NCBI RefSeq assembly: GCF_051020765.1
Contig: NW_027469202.1
Location: 1 to 64,000, forward strand
Reading direction: 5' to 3'
Length of the DNA stretch: 64,000 bases
Source of the DNA: Lasioglossum baleicum
Taxonomy: Eukaryota; Arthropoda; Insecta; Hymenoptera; Halictidae
The notes under the pieces were generated by a model that was not told the DNA's origin, did no database searches, and saw only the letters and a list, made by a program, of their open reading frames with translations. The translations under genes and the position numbers were made by a program. Position 1 is the stretch's first letter; each line of letters opens with the position of its first letter. Below are positions 11,644 through 22,503 of this stretch, one piece after another.

Positions 11644-12750
11644 AAAACGAGTCTACTTCCTTTTAATAAACTAAAGCAAGGATTTGAAACCAAGGAGTAT
11701 GTTCGGTTGCAGGTAGCTACGGTATAAAGTTTAGTACATTAACGGTATAAAAGGTCCAAATACATCTGGCTACATCGGCTGTGCTTCTTTCGGCTGGCTA
11801 AAAATCACTTTGTTGGGAGGTACATCTGGAAGGTCTTTAGCTGAATGTTTTATGACGGCCTCGCCTGTGAATTCGGACTCGCGCTTGTTCCTTCGCGCGG
11901 AGGGTTTTACGACGGAACATTAAGTGGCCTGTAGTTCCTATTTCATTTGGAACAACCTAAGCATTGGAAAAACCGAAAGAATACCGGTATTATTTCGGTT
12001 TCGGTAGAAAATTGATTGTGCCGTTATTCGAAGACTTTGAATAAATCCACTATCCACAGTCCAAATTCTATCTTGAGATTAGTCTTTTTTTAATCGGAAG
12101 AACGCCACACGAAGCAGCTAGCGTCATTTACATGAAACAATTACGAAAAATAAACAAGGTCTGCAATTAACTTGTTAGTGGTTTCATGCCAATATGTCTG
12201 GCTGGCCGACGCGCGTCGGGTTACCTGGCCGTGTTTATTGCACCACTTGGCTACGGTGACCGAAGTCTTCGCCGCCCTGGCAGAAAATTATTCGAAGCTA
12301 CACCGTTTCGATAGTTTCCAGATGGCTGGGAAACCCAAAGGTCTGGTCGCCACATGTGCGATCTTGCCGAATCCTAGGGCCCGCTTCAAGCACTAGCTTA
12401 AAAGTTCCGTTCACCCCCAAATGGGACTTTCACCAACATGTTCAGTCGCGTTTTTAACACTTTTTAATGGGTTGTTAACATTTTTTTATCTTATTAGGAA
12501 TTTATTTTAGTTAGTGATCATATTCATCGATAAAAAAAGATGAGTATACGGTACTATTTATATTGAGTCCTACAAAATATTGCAATTAGAATTACGATTT
12601 CAATTATGTCTACTTGTTCTTTGAATACAGTAGAGACTCCCGTATCCGTACCCCCATTATCCGAATACATACCCTAATATAAGCAAAGAGGATTAGATTG
12701 AATATAAGGACGTCCTATTGTCCGTATGTTCTGTTATCGCCGCGTCGCTC
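11644..12750. other. Element III interior, no gene found
   Basis: It contains a GC-richer stretch (12172-12396, 74 open codons on +) that is conserved with 52287-52511 and has no family I recognise. From 12627 it has a CAGTAGAGACTCCCGTATCC motif resembling pogo/Tigger-type ends. A short TATAAGCAAAGAGGATTAG segment (about 12676-12705) is absent from copy 2. Confidence 0.4.
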
Positions 12751-12826
12751 GCTGTGCCGGGATTCAAATGCGCGCCGTCTCCAGATTCCGACTTTCTGAC
12801 TCATGCTTCCGAAACTTCGGCAACGT
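12751..12826 (-). repeat. tRNA-Ser/Leu-like module (SINE head?)
   Basis: On the minus strand GTTGCCGAAGTTTCGGAAGC lines up with the D-arm/A-box of class II tRNAs, and CGCGCATTTGAATCCCGGCA with the T-arm/B-box (TTTGAATCCC). Spacing fits a tRNA with a variable arm. The acceptor stem does not close, so it is not a functional tRNA gene. Five such modules occur in the window. Confidence 0.45.
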
Positions 12827-12998
12827 AAAAATCGAAGGAACGCGTCGGCGTCGATCAGTCGAGCAGGTAGTTCACACAGACAGAGTAGAGGTACGCTTGT
12901 GTGTAGCGCGCAAGCAATTGAACAGGCACTCAGACGGGCTGAGTTTTCACGTTACCGAAGTTTCGAAAGCATGAGGCGAAAAGTCAGAGTCTGGAGAC

Positions 12999-13515
12999 GG
13001 CGCACAGTGTGACCTTTCGTCCAAATCGGAGACAAAATCGAAGAACTTTTGATAGAAATAAGGTAGAGCGATGAAATTTTTAAAAAATTAAAGCTGAAAC
13101 ATTACAGAATATGGGAAAAATAGGGAGATTATGGTAAGAACGTTTTTTAACGTTGAGAAAATTCGTTAAACTTGCACAATTTCGAGAAAATTGTGGTTTT
13201 TCCAATACCACGCGCGGAAATTTTTTTTTTAATTTTTGCTATATATCATTTCCCGTAGATTTTTTCACGCCGATTTCAAATCTGGTCTCAAAATTTGTCT
13301 ACGACCTCAGGATATTGCAAAATCGATTTCTTTAAATTCTACATGTTTAACGAATTTTCTCGGTTAAAAAACGTTCGTACCATAACTTCCCTATTTTTCC
13401 CATATTCTGCAAAGTTTCAGCTTTCATTTTAAAAAAATTTCATCGCTCTACCTCATTTCTATCGAAAGTTCTTTGATTTTGGATCGAGTCTGGTCCAAAT
13501 TTTCCATTGTGCGCC
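12999..13515. repeat. 517-bp palindromic sub-element p3 (copy 1)
   Basis: GGCGCACAGTGTGACC (left) pairs with CCATTGTGCGCC (right). The arms share GATGAAATTT and CCCTATTTTTCCCATATTCT in inverse orientation. The other copy is 53089-53605. Confidence 0.75.
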
Positions 13516-16500
13516 GACGCGACGAAATCTCTCCGTATTTAATCATTGATTAAACACGTTTAATCAATCATAATGTATTAATATTGGATATCACTGTATT
13601 CGGGAAAGTCTACAGAATCTTTTGCCAGAAAGAACAATTCAATATCTTTTATAATAACATCACAATATTTGTTTGAAGTTGAAAAATATGTTTTTTTTTC
13701 AAAGCCTTGTTCCTGAAAAACTGTGCGTATAGGAAAAAAATTGAAAACAGATTCGGAATCAGCGCGAAAAACTCAGGCCAATAAGTCCTGGGTAGTTACC
13801 AAAACAACTCTGGATTTTCTGCACGAAATTACCTGAACCTTTTCCCGGAATGTTCGTTTGACAAGCAAATTTTCACATAATCATCCATTTCATTTCCAAA
13901 GTACAGTACCAGGACCTCGACCAACCGGCTTGATCGAGAGACAAACAGCCTGGACAAATTAAGGCCCGATGGATAATTGAGACCCGAGGGAAACCACGTC
14001 TTACCCTGCCATAGTCCGGCCACTCTAAGCGACCGTAATTATCCTTACGGGCACCGTCGCGTCGGTTCTTCCACGCCATAATTAATCCTCCGGCAACTCT
14101 GCCTCTCTTCCCAGTTTTCCCCGAAATTCTATACTCTATACAATTGTACTTGCAGCTTGCAGCTATTCCTTCTGACGCGATAACGGTAACGTTAGCGTAT
14201 CTGCTTTATAATATTTGTCATTGTTGTAATATCCTGCAATTTCTACCATCTTTAACCCTTAGCACTCCAGTGGTGACTCGAAATCACCACTAAAAATTGC
14301 TGTCCCATTATGCAAAATATTGTTTACATTGTTAAACATGTTGGTAGCTAATCAATTACTAAACCTTTAATTATTGTATGAGGTATTACAATCAATTTCA
14401 TATCCATCAAATGAAAAGAATCGTATAGAACGAAATTATTCTACCTAGAACGAGATGTTTCATTTTCGAGTTAAAACAGCTCCGAAATTAAAACAGCTGC
14501 AAATGGTTAATTATTATAACTATCTTTTAAATTTTCAATATAGGCCCCACATAAAAAAGTTGTGAAATGCAACATTTAGTACCTATTTTCTCTACAATTC
14601 CGGCCAACTGCAATTTCTGGAAAAATATCTTTAGGATGACGGGTAATTCAGTGTCTATGATGTTTCGCGTGGTTAACAGACAACGATATAGATATTTATT
14701 AAAACAATAACACGTAACAATAACAAAACAAAACAAGATGTAATAATAATAACAATAACGAGAAAACTAGATTATAAACGTTAATGACTATCGAGTACTA
14801 ACAAAGTACAGAGATATAAATTAACGTAGCGCGGGCAACTCTAGAGCGATGCGTTCTCAACGAGTGCCACAAGCTTTTTTTCCACTGGTAAAAATCCTTT
14901 TTGGTGGGAGGATTAGCAACGTGAGAAAGACCGTTAAAATAAGGGGAGGAATTCTCCGTTCCTCAAGAGTAAGGAGAAAGTTTCCTTCCCCAAAACAATT
15001 CAAAGTCGTCGCTGCCAAGGACATTGCAACGGTTGAGTCAGGGTTCTGGTAATCGTCACTTTTACGACCGAACCCTCAATGCAACCGTCCACAGCGCGCA
15101 CTTGAGAAGGATGAAATTTCCGCGTCCGGAAAGTCCCTCTTTCCAACGCGCCATGTCCACTACATATCTTTTCACATCGTGCAGTAAACTAATTTCTCCA
15201 ACTTCTCACGAAAAGTCCAAATCCATATAGTCCAACATTAAAAAAGTTACAGTTACTCGAATTAATACAACCCCTGGCAGAAAGGTTCCGATCCGGAGGC
15301 ATTGATACGGATTTTACAGAAAACTATAACTTTATGGAGTTGAAACTGATGGGAAATTAAAAGGGGCTTATTAAAGAATGAAGAACAACAAATTAACATA
15401 AGCTTCCATTTATTATAACAAAGAAACGAGAAAATAAACAAAATGTTACACGGAAAAAAGTTAATAGACCCATTAATAGATCTGCTGGAAGAAAGTTTCC
15501 CATTTGATTTACAGTCTCCGCAACACCAAATTTCTTCAACAATTACTGTTGGATGATTCTTATAGAGTTTTTTGCGCTGATTCCGAATTTGCCCTTAATT
15601 TTTCTCCTAGATACAAATTTCGGATCACGAATAATAGATACAAAATTTGTAATTAGTTACTCGAAGATATAGATACACAGGGGACCACCTGTAGCGGTAT
15701 TTTCGAATACCTCGAAACCATTCTGCACTTCGCAATCATAACTTAAATTGTGTTTCTTTTTTTTCAATTACAAAAAGTGGACAGCGAAAGTCGACAGCGC
15801 GAACTGCATCAATTCTTTAAGTTGAAAATAAATGTAGACAATTAAAAAATGTTTTTGGTTAAACTTTTCATTAAAACTCGAAGCAATAAGTATTTACCGA
15901 ACAAAACGATTATAGATGCGGGATTCGATTCGGGGCCAGAAGATTCCCAGCCGTATATATGTACTTGTTTTGTTAACGACTACCCAACCTCTAAAAAATT
16001 ATAAAAAAATTAAGAACGGTTGCTTCAATAATATCCAAGTACTGAATTCTTATAAAACTGGAGTCTCTAACACTTCAATACAAAACATGCATTTTCTTGG
16101 AATTTTTGGAGGTTTTCAATTTTTTAAAACATGTTTCCGTAATCCGAAAAATCTGAAAAAATACACATTAATAATCAGGATGAGACACAACTAACGTAAC
16201 AATATAAATGTGGTCAACTGAAGACTTTGATGTATGTATATACATAAAATCGGCAATTTTATGTTTTCCGATTTGTTTAAAAATCGATTTTGCAACCAAA
16301 AATTTTGAAAAAAATCTCAGTAGTGTATGCTATTCGGTAGAATATTCATGAATTTTTTCATAATTTTCTGTTGAACATGACGTGACTAAAAACAAATTTG
16401 GTTGGATACTTCTGACCATCTTTTCCGGCTATACCTTAAGAATCAACGAAACCATTATTTAAAAAATACAAAATATATTTCTTTTTACATCGTTAAAACC

Positions 16501-16584
16501 GATTTTTCAAAAAAAATTAGGCCTAATTTCTCTTCGATATCTCTTTTAGATCAAAAGTTATAGCAAAATGTGCGTCGCGCCGCG
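13516..16584. other. Element III interior, no gene found
   Basis: AT-rich. It contains an inverted pair around TTCGGAATCAGCGCGAAAAA (13751) and TTTTTTGCGCTGATTCCGAA (about 15570), related to sequence at 46080. Open frames at 14849-15052 and 15916-16194 are kept in copy 2 with few changes but resemble no family I know. Compared with copy 2, about 476 bases are missing at 13774/13775. Confidence 0.4.
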
Positions 16585-16662
16585 TGCTGTGCCCGAGATT
16601 CAAATCCGCGCCGTCTCCAGATTCCGACTTTTCGCCTCATGCTTCCGAAACTTCGGCAACGT
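16585..16662 (-). repeat. tRNA-like module
   Basis: Same module as 12751-12826: TCTCCAGATTCCGACTTTTC and GCTTCCGAAACTTCGGCAAC on the plus strand, with a diverged T-arm (GAGATTCAAATC). Confidence 0.4.
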
Positions 16663-18228
16663 GAAAATTGGTGAAAATCGAAGGAACGCGTCGCCGACGC
16701 GTTCGGTCGAGCAGGTAGTCACACGGACATGGTAGAGGTACGTTTGTTGTGTAGCGCGCGTGCAATCGAACATGCACCAACACGGTCAAGCGCGGTCGAC
16801 ACCGCTCACGGATACGACGATACGTCAGGGAAGGGGAAACTGCCGTTCAGTTTTCAGCAGTTTTCAGTTATTCTCTCAACTCTCAACAGTTCGCAAGTTC
16901 TCGTTCGCTTAGCTCGGTCGTAATATCTGTGGTTGTCAGGAGGACGCCGCCGCATGTCACATTGTACTTTCACTTTCGAGATATTGTCGTTTAAAGTTTT
17001 GATCACTAATGCTTTGACAAGGACATTGGTTATAAATTGTATTATTTTTTCGAGCCTTTTGTATTGATTTTCGTTACGTTTTTTCTGGTAAATACCTAAT
17101 CCTACACTATAAAGTTCAATAAATGCATAAACTGAAATTTTTTGAAATTGTGACATGCAGCGTTTTTCTTGACACAATCACAGATATATTTACATAGCTT
17201 CGCTCTGTGGTTACACGTTACACTCGCGAGTGCGGTCTGCGTTGCGGCATTTGACTATTTGACTATTTATTAGATTGACTTGCTTGGATTATGTGATTAC
17301 GTGGATTACTTGGATTACGTGCACTACGTGGAAGGAAGGAAGAACGGAAGGTATTTGTACATATTTATATTGGTTAATCGGTTTCATTTTGCTCAAATGT
17401 CTCCCAAAATCTTCGCGTGAAAAAGCGTGAGAACGCTTGTCGGCACACCACGCGACAGTGCCATTTGCCATCACGTATGAGGTGCTACGGGGCGAGTATG
17501 TTCACTTCAATGTAGAGTCCAAAATAGTAAATTGTTTGTTTCTTTATCACTTTATCACTCTCTTTTCATTATCATTATTATCATTTATCACTTTAAACAA
17601 ATCCAACACAATTCAGCTTTGGCCCATTCAGATTAGAATTAGCTTAGCAATATTCTAAATCGGCAAAATGATGGCTTAAACCAATTCAGTAAGGCAAGTA
17701 TTTAATCTTCTTCACTTGCTTCTCATCATCGAATTTTTTTATTTCTGGTAGTACATTCTTTTGTTTGTAGTTCAACTTAATCGATTTTTTATAAATATCA
17801 TTGCAATATTTGAATCAGTTAGGTATATTAGTTGATGAAAAACGTCAGAAGACCTTTTGTAATTGTAGCACCAGAAATTAGAAAATTCGTTGAGATGAGC
17901 AATAAGCGAAGAAGATTAAATACTCACCTTTACTCACTGTGTAATTGAAAATCTAATTTACAGAACAGAGGATAAATATAATGTGCTATCCAGGGAAGGA
18001 GTAGAAGGAAGCTGCGGCAACCGGGGAAGAGGAAGACCTCTAATTTTTCGCGTGGTACGTATATCTAATTATGCCATTCAACACACATGCATATATTGTA
18101 CATTACTGATTTTCTTTGTATTTTTTAGGTATCCCACCTATGCCAGAACGTGCTACGGGCCACAAGTTTCGGGAAGCAGAGGCAACAACGTGTAATAATC
18201 ACAATATACAGGGTGTTCCGTTTAAATA
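16663..18228. other. Element III interior, no gene found
   Basis: AT-rich sequence present almost unchanged in copy 2 (57215-57506 and 59020-60496). Position 16966 (CATTGTACTTTC) is the empty site for element IV. Position 17701 (AAGTATTTAATC) is the empty site for the mariner MITE. Confidence 0.45.
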
Positions 18229-18384
18229 CGAACACCTAAATATCTCTTCAGGTTATTGTGATGCAAAAAATATTTGTTACGTAATGCGCATGGTGTCAAT
18301 GGACCAAATATCTGGCACACCGTGCACGTTACGTAACAAATATTTTTTGCATCACAATAACCTGAAGAGATATTTAGGTGTTCG
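18229..18384. repeat. 156-bp hairpin MITE (copy 1)
   Basis: Arms starting CGAACACCTAAATATCTCTT are inverted almost perfectly over about 65 bp around a 25-bp loop. CAGGGTGTTCCGTTTAAA, a typical transposon end, precedes it at 18209. The copy at 60497-60652 has the same length. Confidence 0.8.
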
Positions 18385-18972
18385 TCCAATAATAAAGCAT
18401 AGTGATAATAAAAAATTATAATATTTATTATATATATATATATATATATTCCTTGTGTCATTGTCCATGTGTCTTTACCAACTCCCTGCGGCGTATTAAA
18501 AAATAAGAAAAAGTAAATTTTCTTTTCCCTTATACGACACTTTGTCTTTTTTTGCATGGGGACATTTTAATCTTAGCTTCCATCTCTTGCAATGGATGCA
18601 GAGAATTTTTATTTTGCACAAATTATTTTTTTTTTCGTTTTCTCTCCTTGCATATGACTGAATATTCATTCAAAAATCAGTATTGTCGGTAAAAAGGAAA
18701 ACTGCTACATATTTGTACAATAGAAATCTACTTTATCGACGTCTGCCACATTAGTGCGATCTGCCCTTACCGACGGCGCTGCCCTGTATAACGGCATTCG
18801 CCGCATTAATCAGTGCGACCGTGCTGCCATCTTGTGGGGAAGCGGAATCCAGGATAGAGTGGCGTTCCAGCTGGACTGCAGAAAGCTGCATTCCGCGTGG
18901 ACTGGTTCCAGGTGGAGTCTACCTGTAATCGTTTTCGTCACTCCCCGTGGAGTCTGTTGTGCTATCAGGGTA

Positions 18973-19695
18973 CTATATGCCCATCACTAGTACGCCGTGA
19001 CATCGCATCGTGACGGCGCGGCGGCCCAGGCCGCGCTCTGATTGGTCCGTGTTTTTCGTTAATAACTCCTAAACAAGTTGACTTTGGTGCAAAGGAAAAT
19101 GTCTCTTAGAATGGTCTCAGGAACCACCCCCTTTCGGGATTTTCACGAATTTTGGGACACCCTGTATATACCCTGGCCATCGTCTTGTGCGCCATAGAGC
19201 CACCCCCATTTCAGTCGGCGTGTACAAGAAAAATATAAGAAGGGAAATAGACTGAATAGAACTGAAACGTATAGTTCGGTATCAGAGATACTAGTTGGCG
19301 CTGTAAAAGAGAGTGACAGCAGTGTCACCTCTATCTAATCCTCTTTGGGTCTATCCTGGTCTATCCCAGTCTATCCGGTCTATCCTTATATCTCGTCGGT
19401 GATAGAACTGCATAGAACGATAGAAAGGTCACCGAATTACGTGGCATTGTTGTGATATGATGTATCTATTACTTATTACATATACACAAGTTCAGTAACA
19501 ATTTTCCTCATGTGCAACTACTTACTTAATTACACACAACTCTATATCATCTGATATTATCATCCACCTTATAATTTGCAATAATTCACTCATTGCAAAT
19601 CATATCTTAGAAAGAACACCTTACGCAATAAACTAACCGAGACATAAGAATTATAGCGCACAAGAATTCGAAAAATAACAATATTGTGAGTAACA
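18973..19695. other. Flank of element III and upstream region of the mitochondrial gene pair
   Basis: It starts with a hAT-like end (TATGCCCATCACTA). From 19020 to 19172 lies a repeat ending TTTTGGGACACCCTGTATAT, which resembles the terminus of a DNA transposon. The stretch 19330-19390 is a simple GTCTATCC repeat. No gene or clear promoter motif was seen. Confidence 0.4.
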
Positions 19696-19703
19696 AATGA
19701 AAA

Positions 19704-20105
19704 ATGAAAACATTTTTCTGTTTACAACAATTGAGAAATATTCGCACAACATTAAACCTTCCTCGTCGTTACTGTGTATCGTGTAGTATCAAAGAGAAAC
19801 AAGAAACTGATAAAGACATAGAGAAAGAAACAATCAATAAACTGGAAAAGCTATCTTTACTTGATTTAAAAGACGATCAAAATACTTCCGTGCTAAAATC
19901 AGCTATCCATTTCACAGAATGCATAAGAACTGCAAAGATTGACAAAGCAATCGAGCCTATGTACAGTCCATTCGAGGAGAAACTAATTCCCTTGCGAGAG
20001 GATAAAGCGAACAATGATATAAACGGGCGGGAAATCCTGAGAAACGCAGTTATCGTAGAGGAAGAATACTTCGTAGCTCCATACAAAAGCATTACGAAGC
20101 AATGA
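19704..20105 (+). CDS. Unidentified protein with mitochondrial-type presequence
   Basis: One uninterrupted 133-codon frame. The first 27 residues (MKTFFCLQQLRNIRTT, then LPRR) are basic, hydroxylated and free of acids, as in mitochondrial targeting peptides; the rest is charged and shows no membrane segment. The family is not recognised; a small mitochondrial ribosomal or assembly protein would fit (inference). The stop TGA (20103-20105) overlaps the ATG (20102-20104) of POLG2, so both are probably carried on one transcript. An earlier ATG at 19697 opens a 29-codon frame that overlaps this start. A frameshifted N-terminus of POLG2 is the alternative, but the POLG2 frame already starts at a plausible place. 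Confidence 0.6.
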   Translation: MKTFFCLQQLRNIRTTLNLPRRYCVSCSIKEKQETDKDIEKETINKLEKLSLLDLKDDQNTSVLKSAIHFTECIRTAKIDKAIEPMYSPFEEKLIPLREDKANNDINGREILRNAVIVEEEYFVAPYKSITKQ

Positions 20106-21150
20106 GCGCGTCTCGAGTCCTGAAAGAAATAAGCAGGAATTTTGTAAGCTTCTCGGAGCATGGTTTGGTCTATGGACCTCAGGGTAGAATGCTGTTGAAG
20201 AATCTGGAGGAACATTGGTTCTCGCATTGTATCACAATGTCTCCTTACAATATTTTTTTATCGGAGCAGTTCAGCGATACTCTGAACTTCTTAACTGAAA
20301 GTCCGATGGGAAGAATCCCGTTCGGATTGGCTACTGTAAAAGATTCCACAGATTTGTGGAACGAGAGTACCCTGCCGACTGCATTGAAGCTAAATCGTCA
20401 CAAGAACGCCAGAATAGCTATATTGGATAGCAGCGTGGAAGCTAAAAGTCTGTATCATAAGGTGCAGAAAGAGCGCAAAGTTTGGTGGCGCAAATTGGCT
20501 CAGCAACCATCTAGATTTAAGATTACAGAAGCGAAGAGAATAGAAGATTTGGACTCTGTTGATATAGAGGCTGAGTTTTCATTCGGTACGATCACCGTAG
20601 AGAGAATTGTTTATCATAACGATATTGGGAAACTACTTCTACAGGTGATCTCTTTCTGTTCCGATTGTTCTCGTAGAATTCTACAAATAAAAATCATTTA
20701 TATGGAATATTTTATTTTTAGATTGATAATAAAAAGGATCTTGCCGACATACAAATGGTCGAACATGTATTATCTTTAGATTGGGGCTGCTTAGCACTAC
20801 TATGTGATGCTTACGACATAGATGAAACAGCTAAGATGCGTATACATTCTAAATTAGCACCACACAAAGTTGCGATTCGTATAAAAACATCGGAGAACCA
20901 CACGAATACTGGAAGTGATGATTTAAATCGCTTTGTACTTTACTTAAATAACATGCTTAGAACAAAGGGGCTGAATACTATATTAACCGTCTCAGAAGAA
21001 GTGGCAAACGCGTGCTTAATTCCTTTTGTAGTTTTAGTAGACAGGACTAGTCTCGAGAATGGCATTATACACGTAACGAACAGGTCAACAACTCTCGACC
21101 AAGCGATTCACATAACCGATTTAGTAAAACATATAACGATGCATTGTTAA
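20102..21150 (+). CDS. POLG2: DNA polymerase gamma accessory subunit, mitochondrial
   Basis: Processivity factor of the mitochondrial replicase: it binds the catalytic subunit and primer-template in the matrix. Exons 20102-20644 and 20722-21150 are joined by a phase-0, 77-base GT/AG intron, giving 323 residues. Family-specific stretches are visible: YGPQGRMLLKNLEEHW near residue 24 (family: FGPLG...LRKNL), ERKVWWRKLAQQPSRF near 125 (family: WWRKFA..PS.F), SKLAPHKVAIRI near 216, and a C-terminal RTSLENGIIHVTNRSTTLDQ block, which matches the anticodon-binding-like domain (class II aminoacyl-tRNA synthetase fold). The length is somewhat short for the family. No presequence is evident in this frame, which is odd for a matrix protein; the upstream overlapping ORF has one. 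AATAAA at 21184-21189 follows the stop. Confidence 0.93.
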
Positions 21151-21183
21151 CCGATTCAGTACGTTGTTCGAATATTTTGTATC

Positions 21184-21189
21184 AATAAA
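21184..21189 (+). promoter_or_regulatory. poly(A) signal for POLG2
   Basis: AATAAA, 34 bases after the POLG2 stop codon, immediately before a transposon end at 21206. Confidence 0.6.
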
Positions 21190-21693
21190 ATGTTTGTGTT
21201 AAAATACAGGGCGAAGCACTAACTATTGCCACCTACGGTAACTCCGAAAGTATGATAGTAGTAGAAAAGTTTTCGAAATAAAAGTTGCATCAAACAACAG
21301 GGACCATAGTGTATATAGAGTTAATATTTTGTTGCTAGGTGGAGTCGCTTCAAAGATGCGAAGGTCACCTTTGTTTTTTTAAATAGAATCCTATGTTTTG
21401 CTAGCTGTTTTCTGATAACGGTTATTCAGGCAAATCCAACGAGGTGCGACATTAAGATCTTTGAAGGTCAGCAAAGGTGATTTATAACAAAACAGGCGAA
21501 ATTAGCTTGTATTTACAAAAGGTGTTCAAAGTGCTATTGGTATCAATGCAATGCTGAAATCTTCTTTTCACGGATTCAGTAGTATTTCCTGTCGCTTTGG
21601 CGCTTATTGAATCACATGCTGTAACAATTTATCGTACAAATGTATTCAATTGTACAGCGTGTAGGGTGAGAATGTTGAGGATATCTTTCAGCG

Positions 21694-22082
21694 CAGTGCT
21701 TCGATTGAGCCCAACTTTTTTGATACGATGGATGGCCGCTAGAGGCGCTGCGCGAAAAAACAGTAACGTATCTACTATTGGGTAGATGAAATGGGGTTCC
21801 TTGAGCACCTCGCAGAATTTTAAAAAATTTATATGATTTGATTCTGAAAAATGAATGTATAACAAGTGTATTTGTGTATATTTTGTAACTCGTAGGACAC
21901 GTCCTGGAGTCTTTTTGTCCGGTAAGATTATTTCGATACATTCCCGCCAATATAACTGCCTCAGGGCTCTGGCCGCTCTGCTACCATCTGCTACCCAATA
22001 GTAGATACGTTACTGTTTTTCCGCGCAGCGCCTCTAGCGGCCATCCATCGTATCAAAAAGGTTGGGCTCAATCGAAGCACTG
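21694..22082. repeat. Nested foldback MITE
   Basis: Arms 21694-21785 and 21991-22082 are inverted copies (CAGTGCTTCGATTGAGCCCA ... CCAATAGTAGATACGTTACT), about 92 bp each, around a 205-bp loop. Confidence 0.75.
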
Positions 22083-22397
22083 TTTCAGCGTATTTCCTAA
22101 ACCTGGAAATGACAAATAAACACTTCTGGACGATATCGCAGGACATCGATAATAAAAATGGTAAGATTAGTATCATCGAATTATGATAAACGCGAATCGC
22201 GATGAACGTTTGACGAGCGCGGCAAAACAAAATGTAAACAGCTTTAGAGCCATTATTCGAAAACTTTCGCTACGTTCAGAGGCAAGAGCTTTCTGATACA
22301 AATCTCGGGCTGCAATGTACCTTGGGTAACCAGAAATTTTTGCCTTTTTCTTGCATAATCCTGTAGATTTTGGCGAAAGAATACCGAAAATCCAATT

Positions 22398-22503
22398 TCA
22401 CAATTTTAGAATTTTACAACTTTACAAGTTTAGAATTTTACAACTTTACAAGTTTAGAATTTTACAACTTCACAATTTCATAATTTTACAATTTTACAAC
22501 TTT
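22398..22503. repeat. Short tandem repeat, 27-bp unit
   Basis: Copies of TTTAGAATTTTACAACTTTA with small changes, four in a row. A loosely inverse version (AAGTTGTAAAGTTGTAAAAT) lies at 22628-22690. Confidence 0.7.

Larger units (their letters stand above)
9915..18970. mobile_element. Element III, copy 1 (9.06 kb)
   Basis: The ends CCCTGATAGCACAG and (C)TGTGCTATCAGGG are inverted and flanked by TA (9913-9914 and 18971-18972). The terminal 300-400 bp form a longer imperfect inverted repeat (for example CTGTATAACGGCATTCGCCG near 18784 against CGGCGGATGCCGTTATACAG near 10165). No transposase gene was found. The interior is a chain of palindromic sub-elements and tRNA-like modules. A second copy, about 1% different where compared by eye, is at 44475-61011. 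Confidence 0.7.

Noticed and set aside
12172..12396. Host protein-coding gene
   Set aside because: No recognisable family, no splice context, and it lies inside a mobile element present twice.
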